Shown here: positions 34,165-41,521 of the stretch, one piece after another
Numbering within the stretch: position 1 is the stretch's first letter
Layout: every line of letters begins with the position of its first letter
Source: Chryseobacterium polytrichastri
GTDB taxonomy: Bacteria; Bacteroidota; Bacteroidia; Flavobacteriales; Weeksellaceae
NCBI RefSeq assembly: GCF_900142445.1
Contig: NZ_FRAV01000033.1
Location: 1-57,372 of the forward strand
Direction: 5' to 3'
DNA length: 57,372 nucleotides
Notes under the pieces: model-generated
What the model was told of the DNA's origin: nothing
What the model saw: only the letters and a program-made list of their open reading frames with translations
Database searches by the model: none
Translations under genes and position numbers: made by a program

Positions 34165-34336
34165 TTTTTTTGTTTTTAATTGGTGATGTAAAAGTCGGCC
34201 AATTAAATAAGATAACATTTGCCAAATGACAAAAAGCGTTGATGAGTTTAGAAGTGATTAATTCAATAAAAATTAAATCACAAAAGTCACAAAAGATTTA
34301 TGGAATTTAAGTGATTATTGTGAACAGTAAAATTAA

Positions 34337-34501
34337 TTTTTAAACGCAAAGTTTTACTATAAATATAGATTACGTTTAGAGAGCAAAGAGGAGGCGACAA
34401 AGTCGCTGATGAAGGCAGCTTCTTAAGAATCAATTATATTGATTCAATTCTTTGCTTCCTAAAATATGCAGAATCAAAAATCAATCTTTGCGTTAAAAAA
34501 A
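34337..34501. repeat. Imperfect 165-bp inverted repeat (MITE-like), CGCAAAG ends
   Basis: The ends TTTTTAAACGCAAAG (34337-34351) and CTTTGCGTTAAAAAA (34487-34501) are near-complementary. Inside lies a second palindrome GAATCAAT / ATTGATTC (34427-34444). This fills the stretch between the SDR and Crp/Fnr genes; no other coding signal was seen there. The CGCAAAG ends recall the element at 56095-56259. Confidence 0.6.
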
Positions 34502-34506
34502 GCATT

Positions 34507-35091
34507 CTAAGTACGGTCTTTATGACCAATATTCTTCCTAATCCTACTCAAAGAAGACTGCGTCATCCCCAAATAAGAAGCAATATAAGAAAGTGGAATA
34601 CGGTTGACAACAGTAGGATAGATCTCCAAAAATTTAAGATAGCGAGTGGTTGCATCTTCCGAAACAAGCGGACTTCTTCGTTCTACTTTTTGTATCAAGG
34701 CTCTTGAAATAATTTTATGAACAATCACCTCCCAACCGACAATGGTTTGTAATAATTCCAGCCAGTCTTTTCTTGAAAAAACAATCATTTTGCAATCGGT
34801 TACGGCCTGAACATAAGCGCTTGAACAGATTTCATTATCGAAGCTTTCCAGATCTACGACCATATTATTTTCATCAATAAAGTATTTGGTAATTTCTTCG
34901 CCTTTATTGTTGTAATAGCAAACGCGCAAAATACCATCGATAATAAATCCGACTTGCTTTGCCACTTTTCCTGCTTCCGAAAAATACTCATCTTTTGAAA
35001 GATTGATCTCGGTGGCTTTGCTTGAAATAAAATCGATCTGTTGTTGATTAAGATTTCCAAACCTTAAAATAAAATCAAATAATTGTTTCAT
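34507..35091 (-). CDS. Crp/Fnr family transcriptional regulator
   Basis: 194 residues. The N-terminal cNMP-binding-like barrel (about 10-115) has GFIIDGILRVCYYNNKGEE but lacks the full cAMP-binding phosphate cassette, as in many Bacteroidota members. The C-terminal HTH is short (IPLSYIASYLGMTQSSLSRI). No FNR-type cysteine cluster is visible. The ligand is unknown. It lies upstream of an SDR gene in the same direction, which may be its target. Confidence 0.88.
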   Translation of the reverse strand: MKQLFDFILRFGNLNQQQIDFISSKATEINLSKDEYFSEAGKVAKQVGFIIDGILRVCYYNNKGEEITKYFIDENNMVVDLESFDNEICSSAYVQAVTDCKMIVFSRKDWLELLQTIVGWEVIVHKIISRALIQKVERRSPLVSEDATTRYLKFLEIYPTVVNRIPLSYIASYLGMTQSSLSRIRKNIGHKDRT

Positions 35092-35169
35092 GAATGCAAG
35101 TTAGTTAAACTTCGTTTTCCGGCATTTGTCATTTGGCAAAAAGTGATGAGAAAGAATAATTTGTGTTTT

Positions 35170-36084
35170 TTAATTAAACGATTTACGAAACTCCAACGGT
35201 GACTGATTCGTCTTTTGTTTAAATAGTTTACTGAAAGACTGTGGATGCTCAAATCCTAATTCATACGCAATTTCACCCACAGATAAATTCGTTGTACTTA
35301 AGCGTTCTTTTGCGGTATTAATTAACTTGTTTTGAATATGCTGCTGCGTATTTTGTTGGGTATGAATACGCAATAACGTTCCCAGATAATTGGGAGAAAT
35401 ATTCATCTGTTCGGCAATGGTTTTTACAGACGGAATTCCGTTTTCAATAAGATTTCCATTCTCAAAATATTGCGCAAGAACCTGCTCAAATCTTTCCAGC
35501 AATTCATGACTTGATTTTTTTCGGGTAAAGAACTGACGCTCATAAAAGCGTTCGGCATAAATCAGAAATAGTTCTAATTGAGCAACAATGAGTTCTTGGG
35601 TGAATTTATCAATATTGGTTTGATATTCTTTTTCAATGTTTTTAAATAAATCAACAATAATTTTTTCTTCTTTATCTGAAAGAAAAAGGGCTTCATTAAT
35701 TTGATAACTGAAAAATTCGTACGATTTTATTTTCTTGATCACAGAGGTTCCCCAAAGAAAATCGGGATGAATCAACAATAAATATCCGGTAGGTTCTACT
35801 TCAATATCCGATTTCATTTCCAAGCTTAAAAACTGAAGCGGAGAAATAAAACACAACACTCCGGAATCGAAATCATATTTCTGCTGACCGTAATTGAACT
35901 TAGCATTGACATTCCGTTTCAAGCCGATTGAATAAAAATTCTGGATCCATTTCAGTTCGTTATCATCCATAGGATAATTGACCTTACTGTAATCTATCAG
36001 GCTGACCAGCGGATGTTCAGGATTTGGAAGATTACAGAAAGCATGAAATTCCGAGATTGAATTAAAACGAAATGTCTGTTTCAT
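35170..36084 (-). CDS. AraC family transcriptional regulator
   Basis: 304 residues. An N-terminal sensing domain (about 1-190) is followed by the AraC double HTH (about 200-304), with PSVKTIAEQMNISPNYLGTL as the first and LSVGEIAYELGFEHPQSFSK as the second helix pair, then the typical NQSPLEFR ending. It is on the minus strand directly after an SDR gene (36392) and a repeat element, and 78 bp upstream of the Crp/Fnr gene. A role in regulating one of the two neighbouring SDR genes is a reasonable guess. Confidence 0.9.
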   Translation of the reverse strand: MKQTFRFNSISEFHAFCNLPNPEHPLVSLIDYSKVNYPMDDNELKWIQNFYSIGLKRNVNAKFNYGQQKYDFDSGVLCFISPLQFLSLEMKSDIEVEPTGYLLLIHPDFLWGTSVIKKIKSYEFFSYQINEALFLSDKEEKIIVDLFKNIEKEYQTNIDKFTQELIVAQLELFLIYAERFYERQFFTRKKSSHELLERFEQVLAQYFENGNLIENGIPSVKTIAEQMNISPNYLGTLLRIHTQQNTQQHIQNKLINTAKERLSTTNLSVGEIAYELGFEHPQSFSKLFKQKTNQSPLEFRKSFN

Positions 36085-36272
36085 AATGCTAAGGTATTTA
36101 ATTATTTTGAAATTGATTTTGCTTGTTTTTAACCATTAAGATTTTATTAAGGTGCTAAGTTTAATTAAGAAAAATCAAATAGATTTTTAAATTCGAATAC
36201 TTAAAGCTAGGTTAATCTAAATATTATAAACTTCTTAAATGAAATCTTAATGGTTTATGAATTTACTATGGA

Positions 36273-36370
36273 GATCCTTCGGCTCCGCTCAGGATGACAG
36301 CGCTAATACTAACCGTTATAATTAATACGTAAAGTTTTCACGGTGTCATCCTGAGCGGAGCCGAAGGATC
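36273..36370. repeat. Perfect 27-bp inverted repeat with 44-bp spacer
   Basis: Arms at 36273-36299 and 36344-36370 are perfect complements (27 of 27); the right arm reads TGTCATCCTGAGCGGAGCC then GAAGGATC. Related single or imperfect copies lie at 6113-6172 and 11776-11899. It is the main content of the 307-bp gap between the AraC and SDR genes. Such CTGAGCGGAGCCGAAG elements are abundant in Chryseobacterium intergenic DNA. Confidence 0.85.
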
Positions 36371-36391
36371 TATAAAAAACTTTTTAGCAAA

Positions 36392-37231
36392 TTAAATTAC
36401 AGTCGACAAAGTCAAACTTTCCCACTTCTCAGCATCACCTTTGATTGTTGCAATTTTATTATCCAAAAACTCATGCGTTCCACTTCCCAATAAGAAATGT
36501 ACAGGCGGATTTTGTTCTTCACTCATTGCGATCAAGGCTTCTGCTCCTTTTTCAGGATCGTTAGGCTGATTACCGTTTATTTCATCAAGATGAGCGTGTT
36601 GAGAATTTCTTGCTGCTTCATATTCTGGAATAGCATTTTCAGGTGTTTTTATAGAATTTTTGTCTAAGAAATCTGTTCTGAAATATCCAGGATAAACAAC
36701 GGTTGCTTTCACTCCAAAATCTTTAATTTCCTCTGCTAATGATTCTGTAAGTCCGGCCACTGCAAATTTTGTAGCACAATAAATTCCCCAACCCGGAAAG
36801 TTTCCGGAATATCCTCCAATGGAAGAAATATTAAAAATGTGTCCTGATTTTTGTTGACGAAGATAAGGCATTGCATTTCTGATTATATTCAGCGTTCCGA
36901 ATACATTAATGTCGAAATTACCTCTTGCTTCTTTGTCGGAAAGCTCTTCCAAAGTACCAATTAATCCGTAGCCAGCATTGTTGACGATTACATCAAGTTG
37001 CCCAAAATGATCAATACTTTTTGCGATGGCAGATTGCACATCTTCATTGTTGGCTAAATTAACTTCTAATGGTAAGAACTGTTCTGATATGTCTCCAATT
37101 TCTGAAATTAATGACTGAGCATTTCTTGTCGTAGCAACAACACGATAATTCTTTTCTAATAATTTTTTAATTAAGGCTAATCCCAAACCTTTTGAGGCTC
37201 CTGTAACGAACCATACTTTTTTTGTTTCCAT
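36392..37231 (-). CDS. SDR family oxidoreductase
   Basis: 279 residues. Cofactor motif TGASKGLG at the N-terminus, NNAGYGLIG, the catalytic serine region ISSIGGYSG and YxxxK in YCATKFAV. The C-terminal portion with HLDEINGNQPNDPEKGAEAL is typical of the longer SDR group annotated as oxidoreductases or short-chain dehydrogenases acting on lipophilic or aromatic alcohols. The exact substrate is unknown. It precedes the AraC-type regulator gene on the same strand. Confidence 0.9.
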   Translation of the reverse strand: METKKVWFVTGASKGLGLALIKKLLEKNYRVVATTRNAQSLISEIGDISEQFLPLEVNLANNEDVQSAIAKSIDHFGQLDVIVNNAGYGLIGTLEELSDKEARGNFDINVFGTLNIIRNAMPYLRQQKSGHIFNISSIGGYSGNFPGWGIYCATKFAVAGLTESLAEEIKDFGVKATVVYPGYFRTDFLDKNSIKTPENAIPEYEAARNSQHAHLDEINGNQPNDPEKGAEALIAMSEEQNPPVHFLLGSGTHEFLDNKIATIKGDAEKWESLTLSTVI

Positions 37232-37346
37232 TTTTTTATTTGTTTAAATGATGGTACAAAGGTGGAAATATGGGCAGTGGAAAAAGTAGCTCAATCAATG
37301 AATGATGTAACCGAATCGTGAATAGGGAATATCTATATAAAAATGG

Positions 37347-38111
37347 TTAAAGTATCGGGTCGTACTCTAATGAAACTATTGTATTATCTTTAGTCTCAAG
37401 ATAAAAACCAACTTGGCGGATATGATCTGAAATGGCTATTTGGTTGTAAATAATACCATCTTTTATTTCAATTAATAGATCAATCACTTCTAGATTATGA
37501 AACCATTCTTCATTTATATGGCTTAATTTATAATCTGTTTTTGCATCCATATAAAAAACCATTAGATCTTTTTTTACATTAGCAATCCATTCAATATGGC
37601 TTATGATTTTTTTGATTTCTAATTCTCCAAAACTGTTTTCAGAATAAATTTCAATAAATCTTCTTTCAACATATTTATTGAGGACTACGATATTCTCTAC
37701 ATGCTCAGGAATTTCCGTTCTATAGATATCTTTACCTTTTACAATATTGAAATCTTGAGGAGAGAGAATTAATGAAAAATTCTTTTTCATTTTGGATTCA
37801 CGTAAATCTCGATATGGTTCTTTATTGTAGAAAGATCTAGATTCTTTCTTTAGATTGATAAGAAGTTTTTCTAGTTTTTCTTTCTCTTTTTTTTCTGCAA
37901 ACTTTATAGCGGGTTCCAATATTTCTAGAGCTTTTCTATTGAAACGAAGGAGTTGATAAGTTTTTGATAGAATATAAATTTCTTCCAAATTTTTTTCTTT
38001 TTCTTCTAATTCATAAATAACATCAAAGAGCTTTTCAATACTTTCTTCTGAATAGTGTGATTTTTTAAATTCTGCGGAGATTGAGTTAAAATATTTAATT
38101 AAATTTTGCAT
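37347..38111 (-). CDS. Hypothetical protein with TPR-like helices
   Basis: 254 residues from the ATG at 38111 (MQNLIKYFNSISAEF); the longer frame to 38144 runs into an upstream terminator. Residues about 15-95 are helical and Lys/Glu-rich with a TPR-like pattern (YILSKTYQLLRFNRKALEIL). The C-terminal half has mixed strands and no recognised family. It lies next to a toxin-like gene in an accessory stretch. Confidence 0.6.
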   Translation of the reverse strand: MQNLIKYFNSISAEFKKSHYSEESIEKLFDVIYELEEKEKNLEEIYILSKTYQLLRFNRKALEILEPAIKFAEKKEKEKLEKLLINLKKESRSFYNKEPYRDLRESKMKKNFSLILSPQDFNIVKGKDIYRTEIPEHVENIVVLNKYVERRFIEIYSENSFGELEIKKIISHIEWIANVKKDLMVFYMDAKTDYKLSHINEEWFHNLEVIDLLIEIKDGIIYNQIAISDHIRQVGFYLETKDNTIVSLEYDPIL

Positions 38112-38145
38112 ACATAAAATAATTTTTAAATTTAACAAAAACAAA

Positions 38146-38172
38146 AAAGAGAAACCCGAAAGCCTCTCTTTA
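38146..38172 (-). terminator. Terminator after the zeta-toxin pair, AAAGAGAAACCC type
   Basis: Second copy of the AAAGAGAAACCCGAAAG...CTCTCTTT hairpin, 21 bp past the stop of the small ORF at 38193. A T-tract follows on the minus strand. Confidence 0.7.
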
Positions 38173-38192
38173 ATTATAATAACCCTTAAGTA

Positions 38193-38342
38193 TTAGGGCT
38201 TTATTTTCACAATTTTATTCTCTCGTATAATCACAATCTCACTGTTGCTTTTTCTTTTAAAGTCGAGCATTTTTTCATAGGCTTGTTCAAGACCTTTTAA
38301 AATTTTATTTCTTCTCTCGTCCTTAGCTTCTTTTGTCATCAT
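38193..38342 (-). CDS. Small 49-residue protein overlapping the zeta-toxin gene, candidate antitoxin
   Basis: I found this ORF by reading the minus strand between the toxin gene and the next terminator. It starts ATGATG at 38342/38339 and ends TAA at 38193. The protein begins MMTKEAKDERRNKILKG and continues with a charged helix (LEQAYEKMLDFKRKSN) and a short strand-rich end (SEIVIIRENKIVKIKP). Its start lies inside the last 20 bp of the kinase gene in another frame, which implies translational coupling. Small size, charge and overlap with a zeta-like kinase fit an antitoxin, but it is not the classical epsilon protein, and no function is proven. It is followed by a terminator. Confidence 0.6.
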   Translation of the reverse strand: MMTKEAKDERRNKILKGLEQAYEKMLDFKRKSNSEIVIIRENKIVKIKP

Positions 38343-38910
38343 AATTTTTTAGTTCATTAAATTTTTCATCGTGATAAATAATAATCTCTTCGTTGATATT
38401 TTTTTCTGCGATCAGAATATGATTTCCTTCTGAATTATCAAAAATCAAAATCTGATCCACAATTGAAAGATAAATATTAAAAAGATTTATAATTCCATTA
38501 TGGTATCTTCTTTCTATTACATCTGTAGGAATATTATGACCTCCTTCCTGAACTATAGTTCTTACACGTTCTTTTGCCAATTCCGGATTTTTTAACCAGA
38601 AAAACAAGAGAGTAGTGTTATATCCTTTTTCTTTAGCCTTTAAAATTTTGTGCTTATAAGATTTTGTAGCTAAAGTGGTTTCAAAAGCAAAATTTTCATT
38701 GCTCTTAAACAACTCATCAATTCTTGCTAGCATGATTCTTCCTGCTTCAAAAGAAACCTTTTCAGGCTGAAAAGGAGATAAACCCTTTGCAATTTCATCA
38801 GCATTTACAAATTCTTTACAATTTAATATTTCAGGTAAGATCGTAAAAGAGGCTGTAGTTTTACCAGCTCCATTGCAACCAGAAATTATGTAAAGATTTT
38901 TTTCTTCCAT
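38323..38910 (-). CDS. Zeta-toxin-like P-loop kinase
   Basis: 195 residues. The Walker A motif SGCNGAGKTT (K17) opens a zeta-toxin/AAA-type kinase fold, followed by the NADEIAKGLSPFQPE segment and FAFETTLATKSY (typical of zeta toxins: NAD and FETT). Further on come the arginine-rich ERVRTIVQEGGHNIP and the RRYHNGIINL tail. True zeta toxins phosphorylate UDP-GlcNAc and block cell-wall synthesis; some relatives are harmless nucleoside kinases. The overlapping small ORF at 38193-38342 could be its partner. The two would form one transcript ending at the hairpin at 38146. Confidence 0.82.
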   Translation of the reverse strand: MEEKNLYIISGCNGAGKTTASFTILPEILNCKEFVNADEIAKGLSPFQPEKVSFEAGRIMLARIDELFKSNENFAFETTLATKSYKHKILKAKEKGYNTTLLFFWLKNPELAKERVRTIVQEGGHNIPTDVIERRYHNGIINLFNIYLSIVDQILIFDNSEGNHILIAEKNINEEIIIYHDEKFNELKNYDDKRS

Positions 38911-38951
38911 CGTTACAAATTTAAGTTATTTTTCTTTTCAATTAAAATAAT

Positions 38952-38976
38952 AAAGAGAAACCCGAAAGTCTCTCTT
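38952..38976 (-). terminator. Terminator after the DUF2314-ankyrin gene, AAAGAGAAACCC type
   Basis: Third copy of the same hairpin (AAAGAGAAACCCGAAAG then TCTCTCTT), 8 bp past the stop of the gene at 38984. Confidence 0.65.
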
Positions 38977-38983
38977 CATCTAT

Positions 38984-39802
38984 TTAGTTTTCTAAAGCAG
39001 GAATCAAATGTTCCCATTTTAGTTGTTTGGCAAAATCTAGCGCTGTTTTTCCGTTGTTGGATTGTTGGTTTCTATCAGCTCCGGCTTCGAGCATAACTTC
39101 TACAGAGCTTAAATTTCCGGCAATGGTTTCTTTATGAAGAAGTGTCAATCCATTATCATCAACATTCGTTAATTCATTAGGATATTCTTGTAAAAATTTC
39201 ACGAAATCTTCCTTCATATTCCTGCTCATGGGATGTTCCACAAGATTTTCGGGTTTTTCTTTTTGTTCATGAACCACCTCAACATCATTAAAATCTCCGA
39301 AATCAAGTTGCCATGCATCATCATGCTCCTGTCTTTCTGCTTCTTCCATATCAGCACGCATTTTCTGTATGGTAAAGCCACCGTAAGCTTTAGGTATAGG
39401 TTCCTCAGTAGAGAAGAAAAGTTTAGAAAGTCCTTTAGGTTTTTTCACTGCTGGAGTAATGGCAAAAAGCCAGTCGCTGATCTCATTTACAGGGATCTCA
39501 AAATAATCTCCGGGTTGTATGTTGGTGATATCATTAGGCTCATTCATCAAATACCCTTTTACATGATCTCCATCAAAGTCAATATCGTTGATCCACATAT
39601 GTTCTACAATATCTTTCCCTGTTTCCGGATCTTCCTGTGAGAAAGTAGCTTTTACACAAGCCAAATTAAGCCCCGGAACAATTCTTCTGTATTCCCAAGA
39701 TTGCTCTCTCCAGAAATATTTAAAAGTTTCCCGCGCTTTTTTATAAGCTTCGATCATTTTGGGGTCGGTTCCGTCTGTAAAAATAAACGAATTATTTTCC
39801 AT
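38984..39802 (-). CDS. DUF2314 protein with C-terminal ankyrin repeats
   Basis: 272 residues. The N-terminal half (about 15-130) is a DUF2314/YegJ domain: ARETFKYFWREQSWEYRRI and the strongly conserved VEHMWINDIDFDGDHVKGYL with PGDYFEIPVNEISDW. The C-terminal part (about 200-272) holds about two ankyrin repeats (NGLTLLHKETIAGNLSSVEV, NNGKTALDFAKQLKW). Its function is unknown; DUF2314 is frequently linked to predicted immunity or effector-type proteins. No signal peptide, so cytoplasmic. It precedes the toxin-like kinase gene in the same direction, separated by a terminator. Confidence 0.82.
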   Translation of the reverse strand: MENNSFIFTDGTDPKMIEAYKKARETFKYFWREQSWEYRRIVPGLNLACVKATFSQEDPETGKDIVEHMWINDIDFDGDHVKGYLMNEPNDITNIQPGDYFEIPVNEISDWLFAITPAVKKPKGLSKLFFSTEEPIPKAYGGFTIQKMRADMEEAERQEHDDAWQLDFGDFNDVEVVHEQKEKPENLVEHPMSRNMKEDFVKFLQEYPNELTNVDDNGLTLLHKETIAGNLSSVEVMLEAGADRNQQSNNGKTALDFAKQLKWEHLIPALEN

Positions 39803-39973
39803 TATATTTAAAATTTTTGTGATTTGAATTTGAAAAAAGCAGTGAAAAAGAATTATGAATTAAGCTTGAAAGCATTATGGATATTCACAAAACTGATATT
39901 TTTACTGTTCAACTAAAATACGAAAAATTTTAAATGATGGTTTGGTTTTATAGTTAAATTTTAATTAAACTCA

Positions 39974-40444
39974 TTATTGAGGTTTAAGATTGGAATTATT
40001 AATTTCAGGAAAAGTTATAACTATTGCATTTTCATCATTTACTGAAAAGGTAATTTCGTCTGTTGGGATTTCAAAATTTAAAATTCTATATTCAGTGATA
40101 TGACCTTTCTTTTTCTCGAATATTCGAATGGGATAACTTTTTACTTGCTTAAATAATTCTTCTATAATCAAATTTGGATCTTTACAGAAATGTGAACTTA
40201 GATTTGTACCTGATTTTTTAATGAAAATATTTGATGTTGAATCAAATGAGATAGTTTTGAACCCTCCAAGTTCATTAAATTTTAAAGTTCCACTTAGGAA
40301 TAGAGTGGAAGGAACATAGATTTTGTCAATTTCAAAATTTTTAATATTTACTTCCCCCGAATACACCAACGGCTTTATACAGTCGGCTTGAGAAAATAAA
40401 AATTGATATAAGCAGAAGCAAATTAAGGTTAATGAAATTCTCAT
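39974..40444 (-). CDS. Exported protein of unknown function
   Basis: 156 residues with a signal peptide (MRISLTLICFCLYQFLFSQ). The mature part has two or three cysteines and beta-rich stretches (DKIYVPSTLFLSGTLKFNEL, EYRILNFEIPTDEITFSVND). I recognise no family. It begins 10 bp after the stop of the gene at 40455 on the same strand, so the two are likely co-transcribed. Confidence 0.6.
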   Translation of the reverse strand: MRISLTLICFCLYQFLFSQADCIKPLVYSGEVNIKNFEIDKIYVPSTLFLSGTLKFNELGGFKTISFDSTSNIFIKKSGTNLSSHFCKDPNLIIEELFKQVKSYPIRIFEKKKGHITEYRILNFEIPTDEITFSVNDENAIVITFPEINNSNLKPQ

Positions 40445-40454
40445 TTAGTTAAAT

Positions 40455-40883
40455 TTAAACATCCTTTATAAAATCCTCATATTCATAATAGAACCTTTCA
40501 AAACCATCCATTTTCTCCACAAAAAATTCGAAAATTTCCTGCCAGGTGTTTTTATTGAAAACTGAAACGTTATGTTTTTCAACCCAGATTCTAGCAATTA
40601 CTTTTCCGTTGTCTAATGTAAAATATTCTTCCTTTTGGAAATCTCCAATAAAATCTTTCAGAATATCCTCCAACGACCAAATTTTGTTATAATAGGCATT
40701 TCGGAAATCTTCATCTTTCATTTCTATATCTAAAGAAACTTCTGCTTTTCTGGTTTCTGCATTAAATTTGAATGAAAAATCCTTAACCTTTGTATTATAC
40801 AACAGCCATTTTCTGGGAAATGATTTCCCAAAAGCGGTCCAAAAGTCTTTTTTTATTTGCTGTGCCTCTTGTTTACTGAACAT
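40455..40883 (-). CDS. DUF4268-like protein
   Basis: 142 residues with the opening EAQQIKKDFWTAFGKSFPRK and KEEYFTLDNGKVIARIWVEK, which resemble the DUF4268 family (a small predicted nuclease-associated domain). It has no signal peptide or obvious catalytic motif. It is transcribed with the exported protein gene at 39974. The family call is from memory of the opening motif, so it is moderate. Confidence 0.6.
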   Translation of the reverse strand: MFSKQEAQQIKKDFWTAFGKSFPRKWLLYNTKVKDFSFKFNAETRKAEVSLDIEMKDEDFRNAYYNKIWSLEDILKDFIGDFQKEEYFTLDNGKVIARIWVEKHNVSVFNKNTWQEIFEFFVEKMDGFERFYYEYEDFIKDV

Positions 40884-40904
40884 GGAGCAAAAATAGGGAT
40901 TTTG

Positions 40905-40978
40905 GATGGAAGTTGGAAGTCTGATGATGGAAGTAAATAATGCACTTTAGTGCCTTCCAGTAGCCATCTTCCAACTTC
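40905..40978. repeat. Nested inverted repeat
   Basis: Outer arms GAAGTTGGAAG (40909-40919) / CTTCCAACTTC (40968-40978); inside, GGAAG...GCAC-TTTA-GTGC...CTTCC. It sits in the divergent spacer upstream of the Rrf2 gene. It looks like a dispersed palindrome and not a regulatory site. Confidence 0.55.
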
Positions 40979-41011
40979 GGGACTTACTATTACACATCTC
41001 AAACTATTTTC

Positions 41012-41019
41012 TTATTTTT
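41012..41019 (+). promoter_or_regulatory. -7 element for the Rrf2 regulator gene
   Basis: TATTTTTG fits TAnnTTTG, 7 nt before the ATG at 41026. If used, the message would be nearly leaderless. Confidence 0.45.
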
Positions 41020-41025
41020 GCTGTA

Positions 41026-41433
41026 ATGCTATCAAAAAAATCTCAATATGCTTTTAAGGCACTATCATATCTTGTAGAAAAAAGAAATGATGGGCCTGTT
41101 CTTATTTCCGAAATTGCGGAACGAAAAAAAATTCCATTAAAATTTCTGGAAAATATCTTGCTTGAATTAAAAAAAGCCGATGTCCTTGATAGTAAAAAAG
41201 GAAAAGGAGGAGGTTATTTTTTAAGAGAACATCCTGAAAATGTAAAGCTTGCGAAGATTATTCGTTTAGTAAATGGTCCAATTGCATTGCTGCCCTGTGT
41301 AAGTTTAAATTTTTACGAAAAATGTGAAGATTGCAACGAAGATCACTGCAGTTTACATGATGTTTTGATTGAAGTTCGAGATGCATCACTTAAAATTTTA
41401 GAAGAAAAAACTCTACTGGATTTGATCGATTGA
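41026..41433 (+). CDS. Rrf2 family transcriptional regulator
   Basis: 135 residues. An N-terminal winged HTH (KKSQYAFKALSYLVEK, then ISEIAERKKIPLKFLENILL and KGKGGGYFL) matches IscR/CymR/Rrf2 proteins. Four cysteines, C91, C100, C103 and C108, lie in a compact loop; this suggests a metal or Fe-S site but the spacing differs from IscR. It heads the sulfate-assimilation genes and is 88 bp before cysH, so a CymR- or CysB-like role in sulfur control is likely. A 27-bp palindromic operator upstream of cysH recurs before the JmjC gene at 26267 and is its probable binding site. Confidence 0.88.
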   Translation: MLSKKSQYAFKALSYLVEKRNDGPVLISEIAERKKIPLKFLENILLELKKADVLDSKKGKGGGYFLREHPENVKLAKIIRLVNGPIALLPCVSLNFYEKCEDCNEDHCSLHDVLIEVRDASLKILEEKTLLDLID

Positions 41434-41455
41434 TCGAATCCATTTTTTTTGAATA

Positions 41456-41482
41456 ATTAGTCTACTTATTTGGTAGGATAAT
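41456..41482 (+). promoter_or_regulatory. Probable Rrf2 operator (copy 2), upstream of cysH
   Basis: Core CTACTTATTTGGTAG within the 27-bp block shared 25/27 with 26297-26323 in the same orientation to its gene. It ends about 10 nt before a GATATTTG near-consensus -7 element (41493-41500), so it covers the -33 region of the cysH promoter. Confidence 0.7.
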
Positions 41483-41521
41483 TATTTTATTAGATATTTG
41501 CATGACTTCAAATGAATAAAT

